This document shows positions 11,201 through 17,634 of a DNA stretch of 64,000 nucleotides, piece after piece. The translations under genes were made by a program, and so were the position numbers. Below the pieces are notes generated by a model that saw only the letters and a list, made by a program, of their open reading frames with translations, had not been told where the DNA came from and made no database searches. This DNA is from a bacterium. Lineage in GTDB: Bacteria > Myxococcota_A > Polyangia > Nannocystales > Nannocystaceae. The stretch spans positions 213,567 to 277,566 of the forward strand of contig JANSYI010000007.1 in assembly GCA_024742475.1 (NCBI GenBank), given 5' to 3'. Positions within the stretch are counted from its first letter, which is position 1, and every line of letters begins with the position of its first letter.

Positions 11201-11505
11201 GCGGCCACGTGCAGGGCGAGCAGCTGGGTGGTGTCGGTGGCCTCGAGGTCGCGCGGGGCGATGCCGAAGCGCAGCGGCTCGAAGTCGACGGGCGTCAGGA
11301 AGCCGCCGCGGCGCGCGTAGACCATGTCGGGCGCCTTCGGATCGGCGTCGTAGTGGTCCTCGGGGCGCCAGTGGGTGGCCGGGACATCGGTGATCGCGTC
11401 GACGCCCTCGCGCAGGTTGGCCCAGTAGCGCGTGGGCGAGTCCGCGGCGGGAAAGAGGCAGTCGAGGCCGACGATGGCGATGGGCGTGGTGGATGAGTCG
11501 GTCAC
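5215..11505 (-). CDS. pfa2: PUFA synthase subunit Pfa2 (KS-MAT-ACP3-KR-DH)
   Basis: 2096-residue synthase that loads malonyl units, condenses and reduces the growing chain. Domains: ketosynthase (Cys205 in VDAACASS, then HGTGT and NVKSMIGH-like motifs); malonyl transferase with FPGQGAQ and GHSYGE (Ser660); a Pro/Ala-rich linker; three ACPs, each with LGIDSIKRVEIL and pantetheine-bearing Ser1090, Ser1184 and Ser1277, about 94 residues apart; a ketoreductase with VLVTGGARGVT near residue 1530; and a C-terminal PKS-type dehydratase with HAIGGKAVLP near 1835 and a later IDCGLQ motif. Myxobacterial Pfa2 proteins carry this order. The GTG start at 11505 overlaps the pfaD stop by 4 nt and has GAGGAG about 9 nt upstream. 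The open frame extends upstream to 11721, but that stretch lies inside pfaD and is not native protein. Confidence 0.95.
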   Translation of the reverse strand: MTDSSTTPIAIVGLDCLFPAADSPTRYWANLREGVDAITDVPATHWRPEDHYDADPKAPDMVYARRGGFLTPVDFEPLRFGIAPRDLEATDTTQLLALHVAARALEDARLGDFDRERTGVILGVTGALELVIPLGARLSHPLWRRALAEAGVDDAVAQDVIERISEGYVPWQENSFPGLLGNVTAGRIANRLDLHGTNCVVDAACASSLSALHLAMLELQTGRADVMLSGGVDAFNDVFMYTCFSKTPALSPSGDARPFDNDADGTMLGEGVGVVVLKRLADAQRDGDRIYAVLRGMGTSSDGKGQAIYAPASDGQARALRQAYAQAGVQPRSIGLVEAHGTGTKVGDATELRGLASVYGAKDDAQPWCALGSVKSMIGHTKAAAGVAGLIKASLALHHRVLPPTLKVSRPNEALDGAPAFYVSDRKRPWLSSPDHPRRAAVSAFGFGGSNFHCVLEESEGAHTPAWDGDVQLLAFGAASRDGLTTAIKAFSASDWDDLRAQAHASRAAFEPTAQCRVVVPLRRGDDWGATLAQVAQAVSQDSRGRFTTPGGAAFGEGEARGLLAALFPGQGAQSVNMLGDLACFFPEMRSTIERVLTDLPEVRSALYPPSAWTEEARAAQAQAITATQNAQPALGAVSMGALEILRGFDVVFDAAVGHSYGELSALCAAGVLPLDDLGRVSRSRGELMAEGEGDRGSMLAVAASLQDVQGHLREAGLTQVVIANRNSPAQMVCSGTSADIDAAASHLEAAGVRVRRLDVAAAFHSPLVAAAQAPFAESLSFVKFAQPQFPVYANVSAQAYAGSDAQMRSTLAEQIAAPVEFVACIEAMLDEGVDTFVEIGPGRRLSALVEAIAGDRVRTCAVDASSGKRSGLFDLACALGALAAWGHPLDLHAWDPTVPAAADDTKPTLRTPICGANLKPAPTKRPPVAPARPAAAPPTTPRPSAPPVTMSPTTPRAPTVAPSLPALDPADPLAALLALQAQTAQLHQQFLEGQTRALEALGGLVAGSGAAVTAPRMAAAHAPSQPAIAAAPPEPEPARAPAPQPPPAPAPAASPIEADVLAVVSEKTGYPVGMLEPSMGLDADLGIDSIKRVEILSALQERRPDLPVIGPAQLGSLQTLADVIEHLGGGAAEASPRGPAPKPAPSASNVSGAVLAVVSEKTGYPVEMLEPSMGLDADLGIDSIKRVEILSALQERRPDLPVIGPEQLGSLQTLADVIEHLGGSSSTAATPPQAPAAPQRSGVLQALLAVVSEKTGYPVEMLEPSMGLDADLGIDSIKRVEILSALQEQRPELPAVSPDQLGTLQTLADVVQALGGAPTEAHDVAAKAPAAEAATTDAATTLDRYVVRPAAFVPAQTRPLAQGVVWVKGDAQEAASVLREAGLDARALGDADPLPADAAGLVIVPPLQADHAFVKQAFAWTRDARGSLRSGALLAFVTRMGGAFGLSGTKHPLHGAFAGLAKTAAREWDDCIVHSIDVEALGDLGEAAKALGADAVELGVHGGALCTPALDALGAAAPAQPVLEAGDVVLVTGGARGVTAQIARALAAQSPCTLVLLGRSPMPGPAGALEGAHTEAEIRAAILGGPNPPATPAALRDAVWAAKSAAEIRETLAAIEATGARALYRSCDVRDADAVRGVVAEVTAAHGPVRGLVHGAGVLADKVITDKTDADLARVYDTKVRAAEHLLAAIDPAQLRMLVMFSSSTARFGRVGQADYAMANEVLNKLAQRFAAAHPHVRVRSACWGPWDGGMVTPALAKMFAAEGVRTIGLSAGAQTLLDLLGRDTGVEVVVLGEGSALPGAVLYSEPPAAGSGRGETVFARTVGVEDHPFLASHAIGGKAVLPAAMMLEWFAHAATAAHPGLRFVGLEGLEVYRGVKLGRADTVALRIEASPAERSGSQFRVPMSLCSGGDNGHAVVHARTTVVLASETPASRDNATRGELPAYGEPVDRVYATRLFHGSAFQGITSIDGLAAPGINATVRGAPRPKEWMQAPVRGRWITEPLAIDCGLQAVIVWSATQAGSPSLPSKLGAYRQFRPFPAEGTKLGVRIAERSGARVVADLDWFDRSGTPLAQLTGAEFTLDPGLAQAFTRNRVE

Positions 11506-13133
11506 AGGCAGAGCTCCTCGAGAGCGGCGACTGGGCGAGGACGAAGATCGACGGCGCCGGAGTGCACGTGCACGCCCTGTGCTCGGAGGGCTCCGAGTCG
11601 GGCGAGCACGGCGGCGCCATGCAAGAGGCTCAGGGACAGCGGCACGACGCGGCGCCGGCTGGGCTCTGCGAACTCGGTACCGGCAGTCCAGGCGTTGAAG
11701 CCCCCGATCGCGGGGCCGCACCAGACCTGGTAGTCGGACTCACGGTCGGGCAAGCCGCGGTTGGCCCAGCGAGATGCCTGGCCCAGGTAGGCGCGAAAGC
11801 ACAGCGCCATCTTGTGCTTGGGGTCGGCGTCCGCCTTGGCCACCTGCTCGGGATCGCGGTCGCGCCAGAACGCGGCGGTGTCGGCCCAGACCTGCGCCAG
11901 AGGCTTGCGAAAGGTCGTGCGTTCGAGGGCCTCGCGCTCCTTGGTACCGATCGCCTCGAGGCTGTCGTGGCTGCGGTACAGCTCCCACAGCTTGCGGGCC
12001 CGCATGGGGAACATGGTGCCGCGTCGCAGGACCTGAAGCTCGACACCCATCTCGAACATGTCGGCGGCGGGCGCCATGGTGACGTCGGCCTCGGAGGCCT
12101 CGGCCAAGCGGGCCCGGACGGCGTCGCTGGTGCCCGACTCGACGCACGCCTGGTTGATCGTGCCCGTGACGACGTAGGCGGCACCCATCGCGAACGCGGC
12201 CGCGGCCGCATGCGGCGTGCCGATGCCTCCGGCCGCGCCGACGCGAATGCGTGCCGCGGCGGGGTGCTCCTTCGCCACTGCGTCGCGCAGGGCGATCATC
12301 GAGGGCACGAGCGTGAGCGCGGGCCGATTGTCGGTGTGCCCGCCCGAGTCGGCCTCGGCGGTGAGGTCGGTGGCCACGGGCAGCGCCGCGGCGAGCTCGG
12401 CCTGCTCGTGGGTCAGCGTGCCCGTCTCCACCAGGCGTCGCAGCCACTTGTCGGCCGGCGGCGCCATGAACTTCTGGGCGACCTCGGCCCGCGACACCTT
12501 CGCGACGACGCGGTTGGGGGCCACGATCTGCCCGCCCTCGCCGCGGCCGATGCCGGCGTAGCGATACTTCAGCAGGGGCAGCGTCAGGCCGAGGTAGGCC
12601 GAAGCGGACACGGTGCGCACGCCGTGACGCAGGTAGAGGTCGGCGACCGCGTCCTCGAGCTTGGGCTCGTAGGGGCTGTGAATGAGGTTGCTGCCCCAGG
12701 GTCTGTCGAGCAGCCGCGTCGACAGCCCGTTGATCGCAGCCTCGACGGTGTCCAGGCCCAGCCCGGCGGCGCCGTAGAAGGCGAGCATGCCGGCCTTGGC
12801 GAACGCCTCGACCATCTGCACCGAGGCGATGCCGCCCGCCATCGCGCCGCCGACGAGGTTGAACCGCGCGCCGTGATCCCGCGCGAAGCTGGGGTCACCC
12901 AGGTGCTCGAGCGCCGTCGCGGGGACGATGCCGCGAAGCCCGATCCCTTCACCGCCGCCGAGGGTGGCTTCGCCTTCGGCCGTGACGGCGGGCCCCTGCG
13001 GTCCGTCGACGACGAAGAGCGGGACGTGCACGCGCTGCAGCATCGGCGCGAGCACGGACGGCTCGCGCGACAGCGCGCTGGCATCGCCGCGCCAGGTTCC
13101 GAGAGGACCGCGGGAATGGGCTGTCACCGGCAT
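11502..13133 (-). CDS. pfaD: PUFA synthase enoyl reductase PfaD
   Basis: FMN-dependent trans-acting enoyl reductase of the 2-nitropropane dioxygenase TIM-barrel type, about 543 aa, the usual PfaD length. It removes double bonds made during PUFA chain elongation. Visible signs: N-terminal LFVVDGPQG, NLVGGAMAGGIASVQMVEAF, and a phosphate-binding GAAGGIGTPHAAAAAFAMGA stretch followed by VVTGTINQ. It is the first gene of the pfa operon, as in Sorangium/Aetherobacter-type clusters, and its TGA overlaps the GTG of pfa2. The ATG at 13133 has GAGG about 9 nt upstream; an ATG at 13157 in the same frame is the alternative. An inverted repeat 120 bp upstream may belong to its promoter. Confidence 0.93.
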   Translation of the reverse strand: MPVTAHSRGPLGTWRGDASALSREPSVLAPMLQRVHVPLFVVDGPQGPAVTAEGEATLGGGEGIGLRGIVPATALEHLGDPSFARDHGARFNLVGGAMAGGIASVQMVEAFAKAGMLAFYGAAGLGLDTVEAAINGLSTRLLDRPWGSNLIHSPYEPKLEDAVADLYLRHGVRTVSASAYLGLTLPLLKYRYAGIGRGEGGQIVAPNRVVAKVSRAEVAQKFMAPPADKWLRRLVETGTLTHEQAELAAALPVATDLTAEADSGGHTDNRPALTLVPSMIALRDAVAKEHPAAARIRVGAAGGIGTPHAAAAAFAMGAAYVVTGTINQACVESGTSDAVRARLAEASEADVTMAPAADMFEMGVELQVLRRGTMFPMRARKLWELYRSHDSLEAIGTKEREALERTTFRKPLAQVWADTAAFWRDRDPEQVAKADADPKHKMALCFRAYLGQASRWANRGLPDRESDYQVWCGPAIGGFNAWTAGTEFAEPSRRRVVPLSLSLLHGAAVLARLGALRAQGVHVHSGAVDLRPRPVAALEELCL

Positions 13134-13252
13134 CGGGGGCCCTCGGTCGTACGGCATCGGCCACGCCGAAACAACGGAATACGGCCGGCTACGAGTGCCT
13201 GGGGTCACGAAAGCGCCGACCGTGTCACCGCGGCGTGCAAGGGTTGCCGACC

Positions 13253-13272
13253 CTGACACGAGGGGGTGTCAG
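13253..13272. promoter_or_regulatory. inverted repeat upstream of pfaD, possible operator
   Basis: CTGACAC and GTGTCAG form a perfect 7-bp inverted repeat with a 6-nt spacer, 120 bp upstream of the chosen pfaD start. Another GTGTCA occurs at 13222-13227. This 280-bp gap also feeds the divergent small gene at 13413. Operator function is inference from symmetry and position only; no clear -35/-10 was assigned. Confidence 0.35.
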
Positions 13273-13412
13273 CGTGGGCGTTCTCGGGTCGTCGATGACA
13301 GATCGCGCGCGCGCTCGGCGAACGATCGACACCCTGTCGCGGGCGCGCCGAGAGCTCGCGCGTAGGTCCCCGAGATCCCCGCTGGCACGACTGTTGCTCA
13401 TCGTTCCACTCG

Positions 13413-13718
13413 ATGATGTTGCTCCTCTTCTTGCTCCTCAGCCGTTCCTCGATGATCGACGCGTCCACGGACGTGGCGAAGAAGGACCTGGTCCTGATCG
13501 ATCAAGCCACGCAGCTGTACCGGGTGCAGTACCGCGGCGCCTGCCCGGCGGACGTCGCCGCGCTGGCCCATGCGACGAAGGCCAAGGTCGCGACGCGGGA
13601 TCCTTGGGGCACGGACTACGCGCTGTCGTGCCCGACCGAGACGACCGTGCTGGTGCGCAGCGCCGGGCCCGATACGAAGTTCGGGACCGATGACGACCTG
13701 GACAACACTCAGGACTGA
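13413..13718 (+). CDS. small GspG-like (pseudopilin C-domain) protein
   Basis: 101 aa. After a hydrophobic start (MMLLLFLLL) comes a short globular domain with LIDQATQLYRV, CPADVAAL, DPWGTDYALSCP and a closing SAGPDTKFGTDDDL. This is the pattern of the C-terminal domain of type II secretion major pseudopilins (GspG), where the Asp-rich tail binds Ca2+. A classical prepilin peptidase site (G|FTLxE) is absent, so it is not a normal pseudopilin: it may be a free periplasmic domain, or the N-terminus may be misread. It is divergent from pfaD and its end overlaps the PPTase 3' end by 10 nt. A link to PUFA synthesis is not evident. Confidence 0.6.
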   Translation: MMLLLFLLLSRSSMIDASTDVAKKDLVLIDQATQLYRVQYRGACPADVAALAHATKAKVATRDPWGTDYALSCPTETTVLVRSAGPDTKFGTDDDLDNTQD

Positions 13719-14365
13719 GGCGGGGGCGCGACGACGCCGGTGACGATGTGCGCGTCGAGATCCGCGAAGCGCCCCCGCAGCACGTCGCCGGTCCGCCACG
13801 GTGACGCGTCGACGCGGAAGTGCGCGATGAAGCTCTGCATGTCCGTGCCGACCTCGATCCACATCGCGGAGAACGGCAGGAACTGCTGGGAGGCGGGATA
13901 CTGCGCCTTGTAGGCGGCCTCCTTGGCCGCGAAGACTCGCTTGGCGACGCGCGTGCGCTCGGACTCCGGCCACGACAGCAGGTGACGCATGTCGTCGTCG
14001 GTGAGGATGACGTGCCAGTAGGTCTCCTCGAGCGGCTTGGCCTCCTCGATGTCGAGCCCGACGCCGCCGATGCCCGACTCGGTGGTCATCGCGACGCCGA
14101 CCCACGGCCCGCAGTGGCTGATGCTCGCCTGCACGCCGCTCGGCCACGGCACCGCGCCGTGCTCGGTCCGCAGCAGCGGCTGCGCGGCGATGCCGGCCTC
14201 CCCGAGCATGCGCCGCGCGAGCGTTCGGCCCGCGACGAACTCGCGGATCCGCTTGGGCACCGCCTTGGCCACGAGCGCCTGCTCCTGCACCGGGAGCGAG
14301 GACAGGTCGGGCTCTCCGATCGGCTCGATGCACAGCCGCACCCGCGCGTCGAAGAGGCCCTTCAT
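13709..14365 (-). CDS. Sfp/EntD-type 4'-phosphopantetheinyl transferase
   Basis: 218 aa. Transfers 4'-phosphopantetheine from CoA to a conserved Ser of carrier proteins. Diagnostic motifs: ISHCGPWVGVAM, GVGLDIEEAKPLEE (Mg2+-binding Asp/Glu) and FAAKEAAYKAQYP. Length fits the EntD-like subclass. Sitting 0.6 kb upstream of pfaD on the same strand, it is the obvious activator of the three ACPs in Pfa2, although the plus-strand gene in between suggests it has its own promoter. PUFA synthases generally need a dedicated PPTase, which supports the assignment. Start ATG 14365 has no strong Shine-Dalgarno. Confidence 0.9.
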   Translation of the reverse strand: MKGLFDARVRLCIEPIGEPDLSSLPVQEQALVAKAVPKRIREFVAGRTLARRMLGEAGIAAQPLLRTEHGAVPWPSGVQASISHCGPWVGVAMTTESGIGGVGLDIEEAKPLEETYWHVILTDDDMRHLLSWPESERTRVAKRVFAAKEAAYKAQYPASQQFLPFSAMWIEVGTDMQSFIAHFRVDASPWRTGDVLRGRFADLDAHIVTGVVAPPPQS

Positions 14366-14385
14366 GCCGCTGCATCATAGGGGGC

Positions 14386-14688
14386 GTGACTCCGACCGTT
14401 CAACGAGTCCAAACTCGTCGAGTCGCTGGCCGCTGCTCGAGCACTGCCGCCCAGCTGCGCTCCTGCTACGCCAGGGCCTGCGCCCTCTGCCGCGAGCACC
14501 AACTCACCAGCCTCGCGTTCCCCGCGCTCTCCACCGGCGCCTACCGATTCCCCCTTCAGGCCGCCACCGAGATCGCCATGCCACCGTCCACGACGCCCTC
14601 CAGGCCCACACCCTGCCCGCCCGCGTCGTGTTCTGTTGCTTCGCCGAGTCCGACGCCGCGCTGTACCGGGGCTCTGCTCGACCGGTGA
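14386..14688 (+). pseudogene. macrodomain (ADP-ribose-binding) remnant, truncated and frameshifted
   Basis: Only the C-terminal half of a macrodomain is recognisable. SCYARACALCREHQLTSLAF and PALSTGAYRFP are read in the frame of 14386. At about 14578 the homology jumps frame and continues as ATVHDALQAH and VVFCCFAESDAALYR. A further 1-nt shift near 14669 would give a natural ending ALLDR-stop at 14688. The N-terminal half with the ADP-ribose-binding loop is absent upstream. This is best read as a decayed gene beside the tRNA; a sequencing error could explain the shifts but not the missing N-terminus. Intact relatives hydrolyse O-acetyl-ADP-ribose or remove ADP-ribose from proteins. Confidence 0.72.
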
Positions 14689-14748
14689 GCGTAGACAGCC
14701 GCCTCGGACCAGGCTAGGTTGCGGGCCGCTCTCGCCTCGGCGAGTGTC

Positions 14749-14822
14749 GCTCGCATAGCTCAGCCGGATAGAGCAACGGTTTCCTAAACCGTAGGCCGCA
14801 GGTTCGAATCCTGCTGTGAGCA
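14749..14822 (+). tRNA. tRNA-Arg (anticodon CCT)
   Basis: Folds into a full cloverleaf of 74 nt. Acceptor GCTCGCA pairs with TGTGAGC (one G-U), the D-arm is GCTC/GAGC, and the anticodon stem ACGGT/ACCGT flanks loop TTCCTAA, giving anticodon CCT. The T-arm is GCAGG TTCGAAT CCTGC, with discriminator A. CCA is not encoded. Flanked on both sides by decayed genes. Confidence 0.95.
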
Positions 14823-14863
14823 CTCGAATCGGGAGTACGCCCGGTTTGCCGCCCCTCACCAGG

Positions 14864-15541
14864 TCAGCCTAGCTCCGCGATTCTTCGCAGTCGCGGCTCG
14901 GCGATCGCATCACGTCCTGGCTCGAGTGCACCTTCGAGGGCGTTGGGGAAATCCGCAGCAGCGATCCACTTGCCGAGTTCTTCTGCGATGAAGCTGCGTG
15001 CTTCAGGCGACGCCGCGGCGACGTCTGAGACGATGCTGGGCCTCCCATCGACCACCACGAAGACGTCCTCTGCATCGTGGCTCGCTTGAAGGTCTCCGTC
15101 TCCGCGATCGTTGAACGCTTCGATCTTCGTCGCGAGAAACATCGCGGAGGAGACGACCCTGATTTATAGGTCGCCAACGGAGACGTCCTGCGCCGTGTCG
15201 ATCGCTTCGGGGTACCAACGATTGGAGAATCCGAGGACCGCACCGCGGGCAGGCATGATGTCCACGAGCACGTCTCCCACCCGCCATCGGCAGATCACGC
15301 TGCCCGTCTCTCGGAAACCCAGTTCTCGCAAGCGCGGGTTCAGCTTCGTTTGCCACGAAGACAGGGGGTGAACGTCGAGCGTGACATCGACGTCGTCGGT
15401 CGGCCGAGGGCGCGGTGCTGCGGCGTCCGTGAGCAGTAGCCCGACGACTGAGCCTCCGACGAATACGGCCTTCTCGCGGAGGTCGTCGAGTGCCCGGGCC
15501 ACCTCGTAGAGGTTCTCGCGGTTCGGATCTGGAGTCGTCAT
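14864..15541 (-). pseudogene. nucleotidyltransferase (AbiEii-like toxin type), interrupted by an in-frame stop
   Basis: Two open segments in the same frame, 15541-15164 and 15163-14864, are separated only by one TAA at 15164-15166. Part 1 has a nucleotidyltransferase core: FVGGSVVGLLL, the Asp pair TDDVDVTLDV, and later VLVDIMPA. Part 2, after IRVVSSA, has FLATKIEAFNDRGDGD and a SHDAEDVFVVVDGR stretch typical of the C-terminal half of this family. Together they give about 225 codons, a normal length. The ATG overlaps the stop of the HTH gene by 4 nt. Either a nonsense-inactivated toxin-like gene or a single-base error; part 2 could in principle restart at ATG 15142. Confidence 0.7.
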
Positions 15542-16047
15542 GGGCGCAGCATCGCTCCGAGCTCTTCCGCGGCGAGTTTTCGCTCGCGTGCACGACCGCC
15601 GCGGAGCGCGTCGATCAGGGCAAGCCCAGCATGAAGCCTGGCATCTCGGAGCGCAGCCCCGGGAGCCGCGCGGTGCAGGGGCTCGATGGACTGCCCTCGG
15701 AGCTCGCCCTGTGGGTCGGCCCAGACGAGAGGCTCGCCGCTGTCGACGAGGAGGTCACGAAGCGGCGCGGCGGAGTGCGCCGTGGGTATCCCTCTGGCGA
15801 CCGGGCCGAACTCCGCGGGACACATGTACTTGATCCCGTGCAGCAGGAACTCGCGCAGTTCGGCAAACCGAGCCCGCTTGTCGTCACGGTCGACCAACCG
15901 CGCGAGCGCGGCTCGACCGACCGACACGTGTACTTGCGAGCTGCTCAGGCCGAGGTCTGCAGCCAGTGCCGCATAGGACGGCTCGTCCTCGGCCTCTCGC
16001 AGTGCCAGCTTGAGCGCGACGAGGACATCTCGAGGTTGGAGTGCCAC
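15538..16047 (-). CDS. winged-helix regulator/antitoxin partner of the nucleotidyltransferase
   Basis: 169 aa, basic. The N-terminus has a helix-turn-helix (PSYAALAADLGLSSSQVHVS then VGRAALARL), and the rest carries LLHGIKYMCPAEFGPVARGI and PTAHSAAPLRDLL. It resembles the HTH proteins that precede nucleotidyltransferase (AbiEii/MenA-like) genes and act as antitoxin and autorepressor. GTG 16047 is the first start after an in-frame TGA. A perfect palindrome ends 1 nt upstream of it, leaving no room for a Shine-Dalgarno, so translation may be leaderless. Operonic with the broken gene downstream. Function is inferred from arrangement. Confidence 0.68.
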   Translation of the reverse strand: MALQPRDVLVALKLALREAEDEPSYAALAADLGLSSSQVHVSVGRAALARLVDRDDKRARFAELREFLLHGIKYMCPAEFGPVARGIPTAHSAAPLRDLLVDSGEPLVWADPQGELRGQSIEPLHRAAPGAALRDARLHAGLALIDALRGGRARERKLAAEELGAMLRP

Positions 16048-16048
16048 T

Positions 16049-16079
16049 GTTCAGCATTCTAGAATCTAGAATGCTGAAC
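16049..16079. promoter_or_regulatory. perfect 15+1+15 bp palindrome, likely autoregulatory operator
   Basis: GTTCAGCATTCTAGA, one central A, then its exact reverse complement. It lies immediately before the GTG of the HTH gene at 16047, so a protein bound here would block its promoter or start. The internal repetition of TTCTAGAAT suggests nested half-sites. Symmetry is seen directly; operator function is inference. Confidence 0.7.
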
Positions 16080-16166
16080 GCAACCCCCGAGGACGTGTCA
16101 CACTGCGCTGTTTGCGCACGGCGCAACGAAAACACGGCGAGTGCCACCTCCGGGTCAGCCCCGCCC

Positions 16167-17096
16167 CTACCCTGCCTTGCCCGAGTCGTCGCACAGGTAC
16201 GTCTCGCCCTGCGGCACGGGAACGTCGCGCTGCGGCACCCCGACCACCCACGACTCGCCGCCGACGGTGATCGTGCCCTCGCAGTCGAGGGTGAACGGGC
16301 CGTTGCATCCCACGGGAAAGTACAGCTCGCTGCGCGCCCCGTCGGCCTCGAAGACGACGGTCGTCGTCCCGCCGTCCCTCTGTCGCCCCACGACCTCGAC
16401 CGGGTACTCCCGCACCGCGTCGGGAGGTCCGTAGAAGAGCGAGGCTCCGAACGCGTCGTAGCCTCGGCCGTCCATCGTCACCAGCACGCGATACCCACGC
16501 TCGTCGAGGGTCAGGTACTCGACGGTGTCTCGCGGGGTCAGCGGCTCGAGCGGATACGAGCTCGCCGCGCACTCGGGCAGGACGCCCGCGGGTGTGCCCT
16601 GCTCGAATCTCTCGGCGTCCGTGGTCCCCGCTGGCGGCTCGTCGAACATGACCACCTCGGTCGAGGTCGGATCGATGTGCTCGAGCGGGTCCGTGCCCCA
16701 TCGCACCATCGCCTGGCGAGCGTCGTCGACCCAAACGGTCGCGTACAGGGGTGCGTCGGCGCTCTCCCTGTGCATTCCACCGAGGGCTCCATCTCGCTGC
16801 ACCAACGTCTCGTCGTCCAGCACGAAGACCCGCGTCTCCAGATATCGGTCGTCGACGAAGATCCCGCCGAACCGGTCGAGCACCAGCAGCTGCCCATCGT
16901 CCGCCTCCGCGACGATCACGGGCGGCTGCAGGTGGATCTGCCGCTGGTCCGGCTCGAGCGGATCGCAGGGCGTGGGCTCGGCGTAGACCACCTGCGGCGC
17001 GGGCTCGTCCTCGAACTCGATGTGGCAGGACTGGGCCGCCCCAGGTGCGGTGCGGCAGCCGACGAGCACCATCGCGGGCAGCAGCAGCGCGCGCAT
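16167..17096 (-). CDS. predicted lipoprotein, unknown function
   Basis: 309 aa. ATG 17096 gives MRALLLPAMVLVGC, a signal peptide with a lipobox ending LVGC, so the protein should be processed by Lsp and anchored in a membrane. The remainder is beta-rich, without a recognised domain: repeated short strands such as QLLVLDRFGGIFVDD and YRVLVTMDGRGYDAF, and four late Cys (CNGPFTLDC and others) that could form disulfides. Not similar to a family I can name. It is divergent from the next lipoprotein with only 43 nt between the starts, so the two share a promoter region. Confidence 0.75.
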   Translation of the reverse strand: MRALLLPAMVLVGCRTAPGAAQSCHIEFEDEPAPQVVYAEPTPCDPLEPDQRQIHLQPPVIVAEADDGQLLVLDRFGGIFVDDRYLETRVFVLDDETLVQRDGALGGMHRESADAPLYATVWVDDARQAMVRWGTDPLEHIDPTSTEVVMFDEPPAGTTDAERFEQGTPAGVLPECAASSYPLEPLTPRDTVEYLTLDERGYRVLVTMDGRGYDAFGASLFYGPPDAVREYPVEVVGRQRDGGTTTVVFEADGARSELYFPVGCNGPFTLDCEGTITVGGESWVVGVPQRDVPVPQGETYLCDDSGKAG

Positions 17097-17139
17097 GGCC
17101 CCACGGTACCACCGCCGCCAAGACGTGTAGAGTCCGCCC

Positions 17140-17634
17140 ATGCGCCGCCTTCTGCTCGCGTCGTCCCTGCTGCTCGCGTGCGACTCGAAGACCGAGTCGC
17201 TGCCCGATGCGCCCACCGGCCCCGACCCCGTCGGGTTGCCCACAGCCGCCGATGTCTGCGCGGCTTACAAAGCGGTGGACCTGCCGCAAAACGTCTTCGT
17301 GCTCTCGGCCAACCTGGTCGAAGCCGGCATCAAGCACACCGCCGACAAGGGCGCGGCGGTGGTCGAGGTGACCGAGCTGCGCTCCGAGTCCGAGCCGCCC
17401 GAAGGCGAGCGACAGATGCATCGCGGGTTCGTGCAGACCCGGCGGCTCACGCTCGAGCCCGCGGACACCGGCTGGGCCGTGCGCAACGAGGAGGAGACCT
17501 CCCGCGACAGGATCTTCTACGTGCGGCGGCCGCTCGGCGAAGACCCCCGCACGTTCTTCGGCGAGCAGATCGTGCAGCGCTACGGCCCCAAGGGCGGCAT
17601 CGACTGCATGGCCTCAGCACCGGGCGATCGCTAG
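17140..17634 (+). CDS. small lipoprotein, unknown function
   Basis: 164 aa. MRRLLLASSLLLAC is a clear type II signal peptide (lipobox LLAC). The mature part begins with a short acidic/Pro linker and is otherwise a single small domain with no motif I recognise. It is divergent from the lipoprotein at 17096, and its stop overlaps the end of the converging beta-barrel gene by 4 nt. Lineage-restricted envelope protein is the most that can be said. Confidence 0.75.
   Translation: MRRLLLASSLLLACDSKTESLPDAPTGPDPVGLPTAADVCAAYKAVDLPQNVFVLSANLVEAGIKHTADKGAAVVEVTELRSESEPPEGERQMHRGFVQTRRLTLEPADTGWAVRNEEETSRDRIFYVRRPLGEDPRTFFGEQIVQRYGPKGGIDCMASAPGDR

Noticed and set aside
11506..11721. 72-residue N-terminal extension of Pfa2
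   Set aside because: It lies wholly inside pfaD, is Arg-rich, and GTG 11505 has its own GAGGAG site.
15003..15593. 196-aa minus ORF over the nucleotidyltransferase
   Set aside because: Another frame of the same DNA; the homology follows the frame of 15541.
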